Shown here piece by piece: positions 36,994 through 48,972 of a stretch of 64,000 nucleotides of DNA. This DNA is from Armillaria gallica (Eukaryota > Basidiomycota > Agaricomycetes > Agaricales > Physalacriaceae), in the NCBI GenBank assembly GCA_037576215.1, contig JBANDB010000008.1, positions 744,001 to 808,000 on the forward strand. The letters run 5' to 3'. Numbering within the stretch: position 1 is the stretch's first letter; each line of letters opens with the position of its first letter. The notes below the pieces were generated by a model that saw only the letters and a list, made by a program, of their open reading frames with translations, was not told where the DNA came from and made no database searches. A program made the translations under genes and the position numbers.

Positions 36994-37405
36994 CTCATGC
37001 AGGGACCTGATCATGACTTGCGTCATAAACCATGATTTAGGTGGTCATAGGCTGGTTTATGGCTATTTCGGTGTTCTCGGAGTTCCTTTCGTATGCTTGA
37101 AGGAAGGTAGTGTTATTACCGAAACTCGGCTTATGATGAACCCGAGTGTTCTTTCATCATCCGCAAGAAGCCCCTGATTGTCAGCCTGTATGGCTCTAAC
37201 AGGGTCCGATTAAAATTGTCTTAACTTCCGGACTCAAGTTGTAGAACAACCACAAACCGCCATAAACTCGTAAAACCCTGGTTTATGATAAAGTTAACAA
37301 TGACGCGTCTTATGCAGGGAAGAATAATTTTGACCATCTTGGTCATAATATTAACTACGATAAGTACAAGTTTATGGAGGGTTTATGGAGGTTATGGTTG
37401 CCGAT
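36994..37405. repeat. Cluster of CATAAACC/GGTTTATG motifs
   Basis: The 8-bp motif CATAAACC recurs as inverted pairs around 37022-37061 and 37250-37288, and as direct GTTTATGGAGG units around 37373-37395. The GATCGAT tandem at 36967-36983 lies just left. The pattern is like the sub-terminal repeats of the MITE at 11282 but with a different motif. No terminal inverted repeat or target duplication could be fixed, so this may be a decayed element. Confidence 0.4.
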
Positions 37406-37419
37406 CTCGCCGATCTCTA

Positions 37420-38002
37420 AGCCCCTTTTACGCGCTCGAAGTCCCCGAATTAAATTGACCCGTCTCGTTATTGGCAAAAAAGCGCCGTTGGTGAAACGCG
37501 CTTTCAACTCACAAAATAGACGTGTTCCTGTCGAGCTGTATGCAAATGCCTATAATGGTAAAGGGTACTACATTAAAAATCTAGTCGTAAGCCTGTTTCA
37601 TCACCGGTAATAAAGTTCGTAGTCATCAGTGTTCCTGTATAAGAGCAAGGGCATCTCGCCGTCCACGAGGTGTTTGAGTCCTTCCACACGGAGATGCACA
37701 CGACAGCCTATATTAGTGTTTAAAGCCCAAGATGCACTATGATTGATCTGAATTAGCCCATATTCGTAGGGCTAATTGCTACACTTACCATAATATTGCA
37801 AAGAATATATGGGGCTAGTGAGAAACAATAATGAGTCGATGACATGTTGCATTGAGTATTCATACCTCATTCTCCGAAATGATGGATACAATCAGAAGCA
37901 GGAGCCACAGAACTGGAATTGTTTAACATTAACGGCCAAGGCAAGATGGTTGAAAACAACGTACGGCATACTCCCTAAGAGACCGTCAGCGGAATCCGGG
38001 TA
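37420..38002. other. Intergenic region
   Basis: No gene seen. The DUF6533 gene may extend leftward into it if a further intron follows 38003. Confidence 0.35.
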
Positions 38003-39066
38003 TTACTGTAGAATGAGGGGACGCACCAAGTAAAGACGGGCACCATCACGATGGAAGGAGTTAATCGCTTCGATATGGGTTCGTCTAGGTTTCTCCAGTG
38101 CTCTGTAGAGAACCATTAAGACGATCAATATGTCGAACGCGAGCTGTGATGATACATTGTTCTTAAAACGGTGCTTGACGTGGATAATGGATATTCATTC
38201 ATACCAGCGTCGCGAGAAGAGCGGGTACAGTCCGCGGTATGCCTCTAACGAAGCACACGTTTCCAAGGTGTGGTACGGTAATTAACCCTTTCGCAGAGCG
38301 CGCGTTATTATACAAGAAGAAGTGCGGAACGAAGGCAGCTGACTCACGTTTGGACATCAAGAATATGATGACGGTGATTACGGTAAGGACGATTGCAGCA
38401 CTGATGCAAGCAGAGAACGCCACAAGAAGAACGCAGCCGGCTCTCTTTTGGTTATCCCATGACTTGTACACCCGCATTGCGATGATGACTGGAGGGTGGT
38501 GGCTGAGGTGAGATGTGATTTTGAGGGGAGATAACTTACATTGAAGCAACCCAACCATCACTGTTGATGATACGGTGAAAAGCCATAGCACCCGGGTACA
38601 GCTGGCAGGGAAGAGACGTCAGTGGTCTGAAAGGAAGTCGCATGGGAGCCTTCCTCACTCCTACGCTGAACTGAGTAATGGGACTGGATGAGAAGAACTC
38701 CAGAACTCACTGCATCAGTCAAGCTGTGGCTATACCCACCCCATACTACTCCGCATCAGCCTGGATCGACGTTGTGAAGGAACTATGCGCACCATATGCC
38801 GTGTAGAAAAGCACACCCTCAGCACAATAGCGGTTCAGAACGTAAATGAGCTTGGGGAGGTATTCTTTATTTCGGGAGATCCATATAGCGTCTATTTCCT
38901 GATCGAGCATGAGGAGATGGTCCCAGATCATCAAGCATGCCGCGGCCGCTAAGTACAACCTTAGGTTAGGCAAACAAAAAGGGATTATGGAGAACGCACT
39001 AGGTGAATATCGTACAGCGAGGAAAGCGCCAGGGCTCGTTTCCATTATGCCCAGAGCCGACATCAT
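38003..39066 (-). CDS. DUF6533 family multi-pass membrane protein
   Basis: The N-terminus matches the Agaricomycete DUF6533 signature: YLAAAACLMIWDHLLMLDQE, then PKLIYVLNRY. Exon 1 (38793-39066) is followed by a region whose splicing I could not settle. Later exons are clearer: one around 38552-38608 (CTRVLWLFTVSSTVMVGLLQ), then FIIAMRVYKSWDNQKRAG and a hydrophobic helix, then LITVPHLGNVC, and last NNVSSQLAFDILIVLMVLYR with a family-like HRDGARLYL end. The order of parts and Cys positions fit the family, which has about seven membrane spans and no known function. Start, exon 1/2 junction and C-terminus are approximate. Confidence 0.65.
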
Positions 39067-40197
39067 CGACAGACAGTCCAGCTATATAGGAAGCATGAAC
39101 CGATGAACGAACGCAGTCGCCACTCATAACATATAACGTACTTAGTGTAAACGCTTTAACGTCGAACAACTGAAACTGTTAACTATGGAGTCCTTAGGGA
39201 CGAAGTATCGATACAGCTATAGATTTCCGTTTCAAGTGATGCGTGTCCAGCCGAACCTCGCTGTGTTTGTCAGATGTTCTCACAGAGAAGACACCCTTGT
39301 GGAAGGAGAAGTCAGGAATATGTAGGTCTGGCTGAGGGTTAAGCTGGACGAACCTCGCGCCGACATGAAAGAAAGGGGAGAAAGGAAAAGCGGGCTGCGA
39401 GTATGGTTGGGAAGAGAAGAGGGAAAAATGCCGGTTGTCGTCAAGTGTATGCACCCGTCAGATGGTTTACATCGGGACGTATACATGGCAGTGAACACAA
39501 AGATCCTCCCGGTATCCGAAAGAATGGTTGATTCCATCGCGCTTGTTCGTCAGAGGAGGTATCAGTTGTTCGTCGTCTCGGTAGGCCTAAAGCCGCTTAG
39601 ACCCGAAAGTGCAGATCAGCGAGAATGTACCAAGTTAAGCTTGCCCTGCTGTACGGGTCGAGAGGTCGCAGACATGCATGATCGGTGGTGATAGTGCTGC
39701 CCTATAGAAGTTGATTTGAGGAACAGGAAGGGGTGTGAACATTTAGCATTGAGAGGCTAGCAACAATTCTCACCATAAATACTATGCCAAGAACAATTAT
39801 CTGCTCTGGTAAGCGTCCGATTCATCAATCACGAGGCAAGTGGTAGCCACGAATGTGGGATGTCGATAACGATGTCGTCCTCCAAAACCATCGTTTCTAA
39901 TCAGTCGGTGATGGATAAAGCGATGAACAAACGAAACGTCCAAAGATTGCAGCACAGCCTTGTTATCATCCACTCGGACCTGGTGATTTCGAGCGCTGGA
40001 TTGAGGTAGGTACCTATATTGATGTGAAAAGCGTTATATACGCGCATCTAGGCTAACTGTATGTACTGACCAACGAAGGGGTCACTCGCCAGGAGGCAAC
40101 ACACGTGCGTTGCATAGATACTGCATTTTGATGCAAGGCGGTGATTACCCAATTGGGATTTCCGCGTAGTACACGGCAATACATCAGCTTACGGAGT
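39067..40197. other. Intergenic region
   Basis: Contains a 108-codon plus-strand frame (39365-39691) with no family likeness and overlapping minus-strand frames. I see no convincing gene. Confidence 0.35.
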
Positions 40198-40626
40198 TTA
40201 AGTCAATACGACTTTGGTCCTAACTTCTAGCTTGGGACGCTGCTCACGAGAGACCCGTACTCTGCATTGTTCATCAATTAGCTAAAGGGAACCAAAAATA
40301 CGTTCAGTTTGCTTACTTGGCTCGGTACATTCGGCTCGCATACCATCCATGTTCTTCCAAGGATTCAATGCTCTTCTGAAACTGAAGCTGAAGATGTAAG
40401 ATAAGGGAATAACATACGAGTGGTGATCGCAGGAGTTGCTCTTGTACCCAACGAGATAATTGAACTGCCACAGGGCGCAGCAGCCATTCTTCTAGACCTT
40501 TCCAATCTGCCTGCGGCACCTAAGACTGAATGACACCAAATGCCTCTAAGCCTTGGAAAAGCTTGGAAATTTGGCGTTCATCGTAAACGAGAATGAAACT
40601 TTGTCTGAGTTCGGAAAGTACCTCGC
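40198..40626 (-). pseudogene. Relic of an unidentified protein-coding gene
   Basis: One minus-strand frame reads SELRQSFILVYDERQISKLF and on to GLEAFGVIQS, meets an in-frame TAG (40520-40522), then continues as ADWKGLEEWLLRPVAVQLSR and LEEHGWYASRMYRAK. After a plausible intron (GTAAGC ... TTTAG) a further exon reads LIDEQCRVRVSREQRPKLEV, but in a phase one base off. The sequence is rich in Trp, Leu and charged residues and looks like true coding DNA. The upstream exons are missing because the PLC promoter begins there. I do not recognise the family. Confidence 0.4.
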
Positions 40627-40802
40627 CTTAGAACTTGAACATGACTTGCGGAGTTATTTCGGAAGCGGTCGAGAAAGAGTGCGATCACAACCGTGACTTG
40701 ATGTGACTCATCGTGACAAGACCCCAAGAGCGCTGGTTTAACACATTATAATAATAACACCCCTTGCATTGCACGAGCGCCCATGCCTCTCTCGTAGCCA
40801 CC

Positions 40803-43800
40803 ATGACTGACCGCCCGCCTCAACAGAATCATATTCTGCGACGGGCTGCAAATGTTCTCACTTCCAGGGGGCAGCCAGTCGATGGACTCGCCGCCGAGCC
40901 TACCAAGTTTTCGAGCAAGCGTTCCAACAAACTGGGCGCTTCGATACGCCGAAAATTCAACAGCATGGTACGGACGCGATCGCTTTCTATCTCTCCGCGA
41001 GCACAGGATACCGGATTCGACGTCGAGAGGCCCGTCTTGACACACGCCCACACCGCGGATGAGACACTGGATACCAAGCACGAGCGGAGCGCACATTTGG
41101 AAGTGACGGTACCACTCCTGTTGCAGAAGGGAACTCCGATGGTAAAGGTGTCGAGCAAGAAACGTAGACAGGTCGTCTTTCGTTTAGACCCTGACCAGGG
41201 GCGTATAGTTTGGGAAGGAAAGGTGCATAGATATAGTACGTCTCGTTTCCTCCATATCGCAAACCGAAACTCTGCGGCACAATTTGTGAAGAACTGCAGG
41301 ATTTTGCGACGCGTTCTGGCCCAAAGTCGCGGATTTCGTCGTGAAGAAACACGTGGCGGGGTGTCAGAATACGTCCCAAAAACTCGCTGTTCTTTCCAAT
41401 TCACTTCAAAGTTTCGGTTCGGTGAAGCAACATCTCACATCATCATCTGACCGTTTGATAGTTCCTATCGAAGCCATTAAAGAAATACGGTCCGGTTCCG
41501 ATGCTCGGTATTATTGCCAGCAATTCCAGCTCGCGCCTGAATGCGAAGAGCGGTGGCTCACTATTATCTACATTCTCGACGGTAACTACAAGACCCTCCA
41601 CGTCGTCGTGCCTACCAAAGATGTTTTTCATTTGTGGAATTACACTCTGCGACGCTTACATGCCGTACGTCAAGAATTGATGAGTGGGCTTGGGTATGTC
41701 GAGATGCGGCAGGCCATGTGGGACAAGCATTACTGGAAAGGTGCTGACGAGGAGCGCGATCAGAAACTGGTGTTCGAAGAGGTGGAAAAGCTGTGCAAGA
41801 GGTTGCAAATCAACAGTGGCCAGGATGATCTTCGCAGACTCTTCAAGGTATTCTTTCCATGTGGTAGCAGACTCCACATATTGACTTGACCCAGCAAGCC
41901 GACTCGAATAATCGTGATTACTTGGACTTCAACGATTGGAGGCTCTTTGTTAAGCTCTTAAAGTCGCGACCAGAGTTGGACCGCCTTTACAACAAGCATT
42001 GTAAGGATGGCAGATCCTTTAATTTCGAAACATTCGAAAGTTTCATGAAGGAGAAGCAACATGTTCGTGAATATTAATAGTCTCTATCTAATTCCCGCTC
42101 ATATCTTCTTTTTAGTCAATGCTTACTCGGGCAGAACTTCAGGTCATTTTTGATAAGTATGCTATGACGGAACCTCCATCACCCGCTTTAGGCGAGGACA
42201 TGGCCGCAGAGACACCATTAGGTCCTTGTCCCGAGCCAGTCATGTCCCGGAAATCCTTCACCAACTTCCTCATGTCTAGCGACAATCCGGCCTTATCCGA
42301 TCGTGACAGGACGATCCACCATGACATGACGCGTCCCTTGTCGGAGTACTACATCTCTTCTTCGCACAACACGTATCTGGTTGGGCACCAACTCGTTGGA
42401 ACAAGCACCATCGAGGGGTACATCCGTGCATTACTCCACAGTTGTCGAAGCGTTGAAGGTACAAGCTATAAAGATATCCGATATACGTCCTGACATCATT
42501 CTTCTGCAGTGGATGTCTTCGACGGCGATGACGGCCCAGTGATCTACCATGGCAAGACGCTCACCACTAAAGTGCCTTTACGCAAAGTCTGTGAAGCTAT
42601 CATGAAATATGGCTTCGTCACTTCTCCATACCCTATCATAATCTCTGCCGAGGTCCACTGCAGACTTGAGCAGCAAGACATGATCGCTGATATCATGTTG
42701 GACGTTTTTGGGGACGCGCTCATCCAGAAGCGACCAGACAAGCCGATTAAAGTGCTTCCTAGTCCGGAGGAGTTGAAAGGAGAATCTTGTTGAAGGTAAG
42801 CCCTTTACACGTCTTCAAGAATTCGACGACCAACGGTCCCCATAGACCAAAAATATCAACATTTCCAGCAAAGAAGTTGTAGATGGTGGTGCCTTTATAG
42901 ATGCCTCCGCATCATCAACAGACGACTCGGAGGATGACTGGCGAAATCCGAAGCGGCGACAGTCCGATGCCATAATGATAGGTGCGCCTCTGACTCCTCT
43001 TCTTTTGCGTGATAACACAGTCTAATGATATCATCCCAGAGCATAGCCAAGAATACCAACCAAGGCCGACCTTTTTAGAGCGAGTCCGCAGCATTGGTAG
43101 ATCGCCGAAGATACCTAGTACTGTCCCCAAATCGCCCACGTCACCAAGAACAGGCAGACCTGCTCACTCCAGGTCACCCTCGGGCACCTCAACCATCACG
43201 TTGCCTCCAAGCCCCACGGCGTTCTCCCCTCCTTCGTCGCCTATGGTGACTCCGCCTTCCTTCGAGATATCGCCAAAAGTCAAAATGTCACAGAAGCTAC
43301 TTGATCTCCTGGTTTATACAGTCGGCGTGAAATGTCGAGGCCTTAATAAAAAAGAGGAGTATTCGCCTGAGCATATGTTCTCATTATCGGAGAACACGGT
43401 GAATAAGTATTTGAAGGATAAGAGTATGGTGATGGATCTCATCAAGCATACGCGCGATCATCTGGTCAGGATATATCCCAAAGGGATGAGGGTGAGCTCC
43501 ACCAACTACGAACCGCATAGGTGCTGGTATGCGGGTGTGCAGCTGGTGGCCCTCAACTGGCAGACATTCGGTGAGGCCAGGAATCATTTCATCCCACTTT
43601 CATGCTGATGTTCAGGTCAGATTTGGGATACATGATCAATCAGGCGATGTTCCAACGGAACGGTCGCTCGGGGTACGTCCTCAAGCCCATAGCCCTACGG
43701 ACCCAACATAAGGATATGCTTATGAAGCGGACGAGGCACCGTCTTGAGGTGACTATCATCTCGGCTCAGCAGCTACCGCGGCCGAAGGATGCGAGTGGGC

Positions 43801-44228
43801 GGGAGGTCATAGAGAAGGGGTCGGTGGATCCATATGTGGAGGTGTCGGTGCATGTACCAGATTGGACTGTGCTTAGCCCAGAACAACGCAAGCCTCCTCG
43901 CACAAATATGGTGAAGAATAACGGGTTCAACCCCGTATGGGAAGAGAAGCTGAGTATACCATTTGAATGCGTTGGGGAGATGAAGGAGCTGGTGTTCGTT
44001 CGTTTTGCTGTTAAGCAAGGTGGGCAGGAAGATGGGGAACCGTTGGCGGTGTTTTGTGCATCACTGGGATCGTTGCAGTTGGGTTGGTTGCTTTGGCTTT
44101 TTCTGTGATTGGGAACAGTTACTGATGATCTTGCAGGTTACCGTCATCTTCCTTTGCATGACGCGCAGATGTCGCAGTATCTTTTCTCGACACTGTTCGT
44201 TCGTATCGGCGTGTTGGATGTTGCTTAA
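40803..44228 (+). CDS. Phosphoinositide-specific phospholipase C, delta type, with a frame break
   Basis: The enzyme cleaves PIP2 to IP3 and diacylglycerol. Start 40803 has a strong context (GCCACCATGAC). Exons: 40803-41235, 41300-41847, 41895-42062, 42116-42458, 42510 to about 42795, 42846-42981, 43040-43570, 43621-44082 and 44137-44228. Order: basic N-terminus, PH-like domain (IPIEAIKEIRSG-like), EF-hand-like helices, X domain (EYYISSSHNTYL, IYHGKTL: both catalytic His), a Ser/Pro linker, Y domain (VGVKCRGLN, NYEPHRCWYAGVQLVALNWQ) and C2 domain. At 42778-42781 the X domain should read LKGRILLK, but one base is missing: the frame ends at TGA while RILLK and everything after continue one frame over. 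It is either a pseudogene or a sequencing error. An extra stretch of about 68 residues (41300-41440) interrupts the PH-like part. Confidence 0.9.
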
Positions 44229-46262
44229 TCCTCATCCTTCTCTTTCTTTGTTGTTATCATCGTATATCACCCTATCGTTAAATTATACCTTTACATTGTA
44301 ATGATATATGCCGGATCAGCTAATTACTACAATTGTATATAAACCCTCATGTAGCAATGTGATTTTATACTTGGTCGTCTCATAAATGCAATAACAATAT
44401 TTGTTGTAATGCTTCATGAGAGCTGGTACGTCAAGCGTCAGGTTCGGCTGAACCGGCAATTGCCGTGAGGTCTAACATAGCCTTCACTACTGGGACTCAT
44501 TACTCTCGTTACCATCCTGTATATGAAGCAAGCTTCTATCATCGACGTTCCACATAGAGGGGACTGTCACAACACTAGGGACTCATCATTTGAAAGCTCT
44601 GACAGAAAGAAGAGGATGTCATCTCTGAAACAATGATCTTCAATAATAACTGGACTCTATACTCGAAGGCCGAAACCATCTTGTCAGGCTCGTCTTTGGA
44701 TTCTTCATGTGACGCTTCTTCCTTCCTTGCTACGAGGACTGGGTTGCTTATGATTACTTTAGTAGCTGAATCTTCGGTATCAATCTCGGGCCTCGCACAA
44801 AATACTATAGCCATCTTGTACGCAACCTGTTACTACGGCAGTTGCGGTGTCTCCCGGATGTTAGTGTTTCAATCCCAACGTGAAAAACCCGTGATCGAAG
44901 GAGTTTCCTCAGTTCAAAAGGGCATGATATCCGGAGTCGCGAATCCAACTAACGAGGAAGTACACACCAATGTCATCAACGCGCCGATTAATCACCTCAC
45001 GGAAACTCTGGCTGCCATCAGCAGCAACCACTGGAGGAGCTTACCGATTTTTCTGACACGGTTGCGACAACAAAAAGATGCTGGATCCACGTTTCTGGTC
45101 CGTTGTGAGAATTTCGACTCCAAAATTTGAACAGATGGACGTGCATTCACATCGGTACCGCGATGGCGTTGATTGATGCAGTAATTCTTTTCTAATACAC
45201 TGAGTTATGGGCACTTGCCACCATCATCAGCCTTGTCATATCTCCCCTGCCAGAGTCTGGAGTTTCACCTGGAATTCTTCCTCGGCTATCTGCAGACATG
45301 ATAGTAATCGACACTTGCCGGCCTGCGATTTCGGGAATTGATGAAAGTCGCAAAGCTTCGACCCATCTCTGCCATCAGAAGCTCAACGGACGCATAATAG
45401 TTCTCTTTCAATCTGAGCATCACTGGCCTGTCAAATGAATGATCCCCAATTCTGGGAGGGCGAACCAGCCTGGACGACGGAACTTGGAAGGACATCTACT
45501 GGCACGCCAGGACCTCGTTGTCTCTAGATTTCGGAAGTCTGCGGCGTGCGTATGAGTACAACATGAGTACCATGGACGGCAGAACCATTGCGGAGCACAG
45601 CCTTGTTGAATGTGACGCTGTCATGGAACATCTTCGATTTTGTGGCTTTGACATATTCGGCCTCAAGAGCCTCGTGTTACCCACCCTTCAATGTAGACCA
45701 TCACAAAGCACGGCATCCTCACCCTCATTTTCTTCCTCGGGAGACGGAAAGCTCCTCTATTTGTTAGATTATTCGTTGAGTGTTCTATCTGTCATTTGGG
45801 CTACCGACTTTCTCCTTCACCGGGGTTGGTGGCAACTTGCAGTATAGTCTTTCGCTTCCGAGGTACACTAGGTCTTCCCGTCCCTTCTTAAGGTCATATC
45901 ACTATGAGCCCGTCCTTCAAGTGCCCCGTACACACCCCATTCTGAAACGTTACCCCAGACTTCTTCTACCAATCTGGGTAATAGAGTCCGCAGCCGTGAA
46001 AGATTCTCATATCACTATCCTGCAGGTCGGTGACATGTCTTGGGTGGCGGTAGCGCGGGGCTTTTCTCGCGACGTTCCAGAAGAATTGTGAGAATGAGGA
46101 GAACAAGGTGACATGGTACAGTTATATTAATGATAACAAAGTGGTGTTATCCTGAGACTCGCTGCATGTAAGTAAATATTAATGAATTATGTTCATATGC
46201 GCTAGAGTATGTTTAATATGCAATCTCTACATCCCCCGCTCAACATGAAGGCAAACTAGATG
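44229..46262. other. Gene-poor region between PLC and MFS genes
   Basis: About 2 kb. The longest frame (44633-45130, plus, 165 codons) has no recognisable features and is overlapped by a minus frame of similar quality. Short frames at 45286-45847 on both strands could be decayed coding DNA. Nothing callable. Confidence 0.35.
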
Positions 46263-48199
46263 TCAGTCCTTGCTCGCAAACCTCGACGTCGCCCGTAATC
46301 TTGCTCCGATTTTCAAAAATATGAATCTGCCGCGAACATGAGATCGTCTTTGAAGACCGGTAAAAAGACAGCTCACGGTAATGGTACACATATCGTCATG
46401 ATGCCGGCTAGTAGTGCTGTAGCACCCACCGTGCCAAGTTTGTGATACATTGCCCCAGCAAATAGCGGGAATGCAGCCGCAAAAGTCGACCGCATCGCAC
46501 TATTGCTCGCCATTGCACTTGCCGCAATGGGTCTATACGCCGTCACCAAATATGTGAAAACTGCGGTGAAGACGAAATATATCCCGGCCCCGAATGGAAT
46601 GGATGCTATGATTGGGACAATCCAGTGCACAGACGAATAGGTAGTAAAGGCGAGCCAGTACAGCCCGAGTGGAACGAGAATACCGCCCACTTGCCCCATA
46701 TACAGCCGAGCTTCTGGAGGGGCCTTCCCATTATTTTTCTCTGCAGCGCGGGCTACGACTCTAAATGGAACGGGATGAAGTTATTAGGCGGGTGCCTTTA
46801 CAAATTTGCGTTAACCTACCGGTTCCAGTACGGCTGCGAGAGCATTGCACAAATCATGCTCAAGCCAATGCCGAGGTATGACATTCCCGTCTGTTGCATG
46901 CTGAAACCGTGATGTTCCTCAAAGATAATGGGAAAGGCTTGGAAAGAGAGGTATAGGATTCCGAGGATGAGGGAAGTCCTGTGAACTCGTCAGTATGAAA
47001 GACTTTCGCAGTCAACTGTCCACTAGGCGCACCATGTGTTAAGAAGAAGAGCCATCCGGTCGTACCATATCAATTCTGTGGACCACTGTTAGATTGAGTC
47101 ATAGAAGGTAGCAGAAACGTACGAAAAGGGGTGTAACAACTCGCGATGATGGCTCGCGTGAGATTGGTGTCTCGTCTGTCTAACGGCGCCCACACTTGAT
47201 GGTTACCTGTGGATGTTCGTAGTCTTACGTCTAATTCAATGCGCATGTTAACCAACGAAGGGGATCTACGCACCTTGCAGCCTTTTTCTTGAGGATAACA
47301 GGAACATATGTTTCAGGTACAAGCTACTGAATGGTCAGATAACGGAGGTAGAAAGGCTGGGGGAGACGCACCAGGAAAAGCGCAACAAGCTGAACAAAAA
47401 TCCAAATCAAAAGAACACGAAAGGTCCATCGCCAGTGAGCGTTCTTTATAAAACGTCAGCTGCAGAAGATAGATGCTAGAAATAACGGACCTGATTGATA
47501 AACCCGCTGATCAGAGGTCCCAATACAGGACCAATGAATGGAGATATTGTGTAGAACGCCATTGGACTAACATCTACTTAGTCGGAAAGATAAGAACCAC
47601 TGTTTTGGGAGAAACTTACTTTGCAACGGTAGCATTATCAAACAAATCGCTCACGCTTCCCCCAGCCACGCTCAGAAAGGCCGACCCGCAAAACCCAGTG
47701 ACGAAGCGGAATATCAAGTAGACCTCTGCGTTGCATTATTCAGTTTTCGAATTCAGCATGCTCATGAATAGAAACAACACATACCAATATTTGGCGCGAA
47801 CGCTATTGGCCACGAAAACACGAAGAAAAAGGCGTAAGAAATGCGGTAAACGATCGTGCGGCCGTAGACCTCCGACAAGGGTCCCACAAGTAGGGGACCC
47901 AGACCAAGCCCCTCAACGAACAGACTGATGGAAAGTATGGTCACAGTATGCGAAACATGAAAATCCTTCGCAACTCCCTGCTCTGCGAAGGACGCAACGG
48001 AGGACGCGCAGGTTACGCAGAGAGATGCAGAACTGATGATAACGATAATGACCCATTTCCTGAACGTCGACATGGTCTGCGGGTTGTCCGTTTCATCGAG
48101 GACGACCTCGGACTCATGATCGGGGGCCTCAGCTTTCTTCTCGGTGATATAAGGGATAGGAGAGTCGACAGTTAGCAAAGAGATCGAACGCCCCGACAT
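46263..48199 (-). CDS. MFS transporter, DHA1 drug/polyamine-type
   Basis: A proton antiporter of the plasma membrane, 12 predicted spans. Ten exons (47785-48199, 47620-47725, 47491-47566, 47372-47443, 47274-47323, 47123-47223, 47033-47075, 46820-46978, 46377-46760, 46263-46326) total 1470 bases, in phase, 489 residues. Family marks: the pre-TM1 motif ETDNPQTMSTFRKW, GPLSEVYGR (motif A), FRFVTGFCGSAFLSVAGGSV, FIGPVLGPLISGF, and LVPETYVPVIL before the central loop. The C-terminus ends IFLKIGARLRATSRFASKD. Substrate unknown; related fungal carriers export azoles, polyamines or toxins. No lesion seen. It lies tail-to-head with the aldo/keto reductase, but nothing ties the two functionally. Confidence 0.92.
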
Positions 48200-48972
48200 C
48201 GTAGTGCTGCGGGAAGAGGGGAGATAGCACGAGGGAGGGGAGACACGACGGCGTAAGACTTAAAAGAAGGGGATACTAGTAATATCATGATCTTGTCAGC
48301 GGTGAACCTCTCGGTCAGCATACGGGTAATAGTTGGAGGAAAAACACGAGACCAGAGATTGGAAATACCTATTGACCCCGCTGTGCGGACCGCCGGCTCC
48401 GTCGACAAAGGCACAACAAGGGTAGTCCCGTCTAGAAATTCGCACTTGATTGAAGATTTCTAGGATGGACGCCATAATACGTGATGTGTGGGTCTGGGAA
48501 GGACGAGGAGAATGTGCTGCTACAAACCACCGACACGCATCTCCTCAACCATTGCGCCAGGCGAGAAAGGTGCCTTGCCGCTGCAGGAGTGCAGGCCTAT
48601 TCCGAGTCAGTCATGACTCATAATTCCATGTCCCGTCCATAATTCCAGCAGCAGAAAATGACGTGAGCCTTCGATCGAGCCGATCAGTTCGTCGGCCGAT
48701 TTTGCTTATTCTTTGTTTGAGGATGACCGTTTTGCCGAAATATGTATAGACATATAATGACGGTGACGGTCAGCCAACGATACGCAACCCTCGTTCTTCC
48801 TGCTACCTGGGAAGAATTTTTATCGTCTGTACCGCGCAAATTCTTGATTGTCATTTAGCTTAAAGCGCCCCCTTCAAAGAAAGAGTTCATTTCTATAATA
48901 TTGACGTGGAGAACTTACAATGGAGCACATGGACGACGATCGATATAATTGTAAGTATCTGTGTCTGAATAT
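48200..48972. other. Intergenic region between MFS and AKR genes
   Basis: Upstream region of the MFS transporter and 3' flank of the reductase, both on the minus strand. No gene or repeat recognised. Confidence 0.45.

Noticed and set aside
40829..41404. 191-codon minus-strand frame
   Set aside because: Antisense to PLC exons 1-2, whose plus-strand reading has clear domains.
44633..45130. 165-codon plus-strand open frame
   Set aside because: No motif or domain; a minus-strand frame of equal quality overlaps it. Reported only as part of a gene-poor region.
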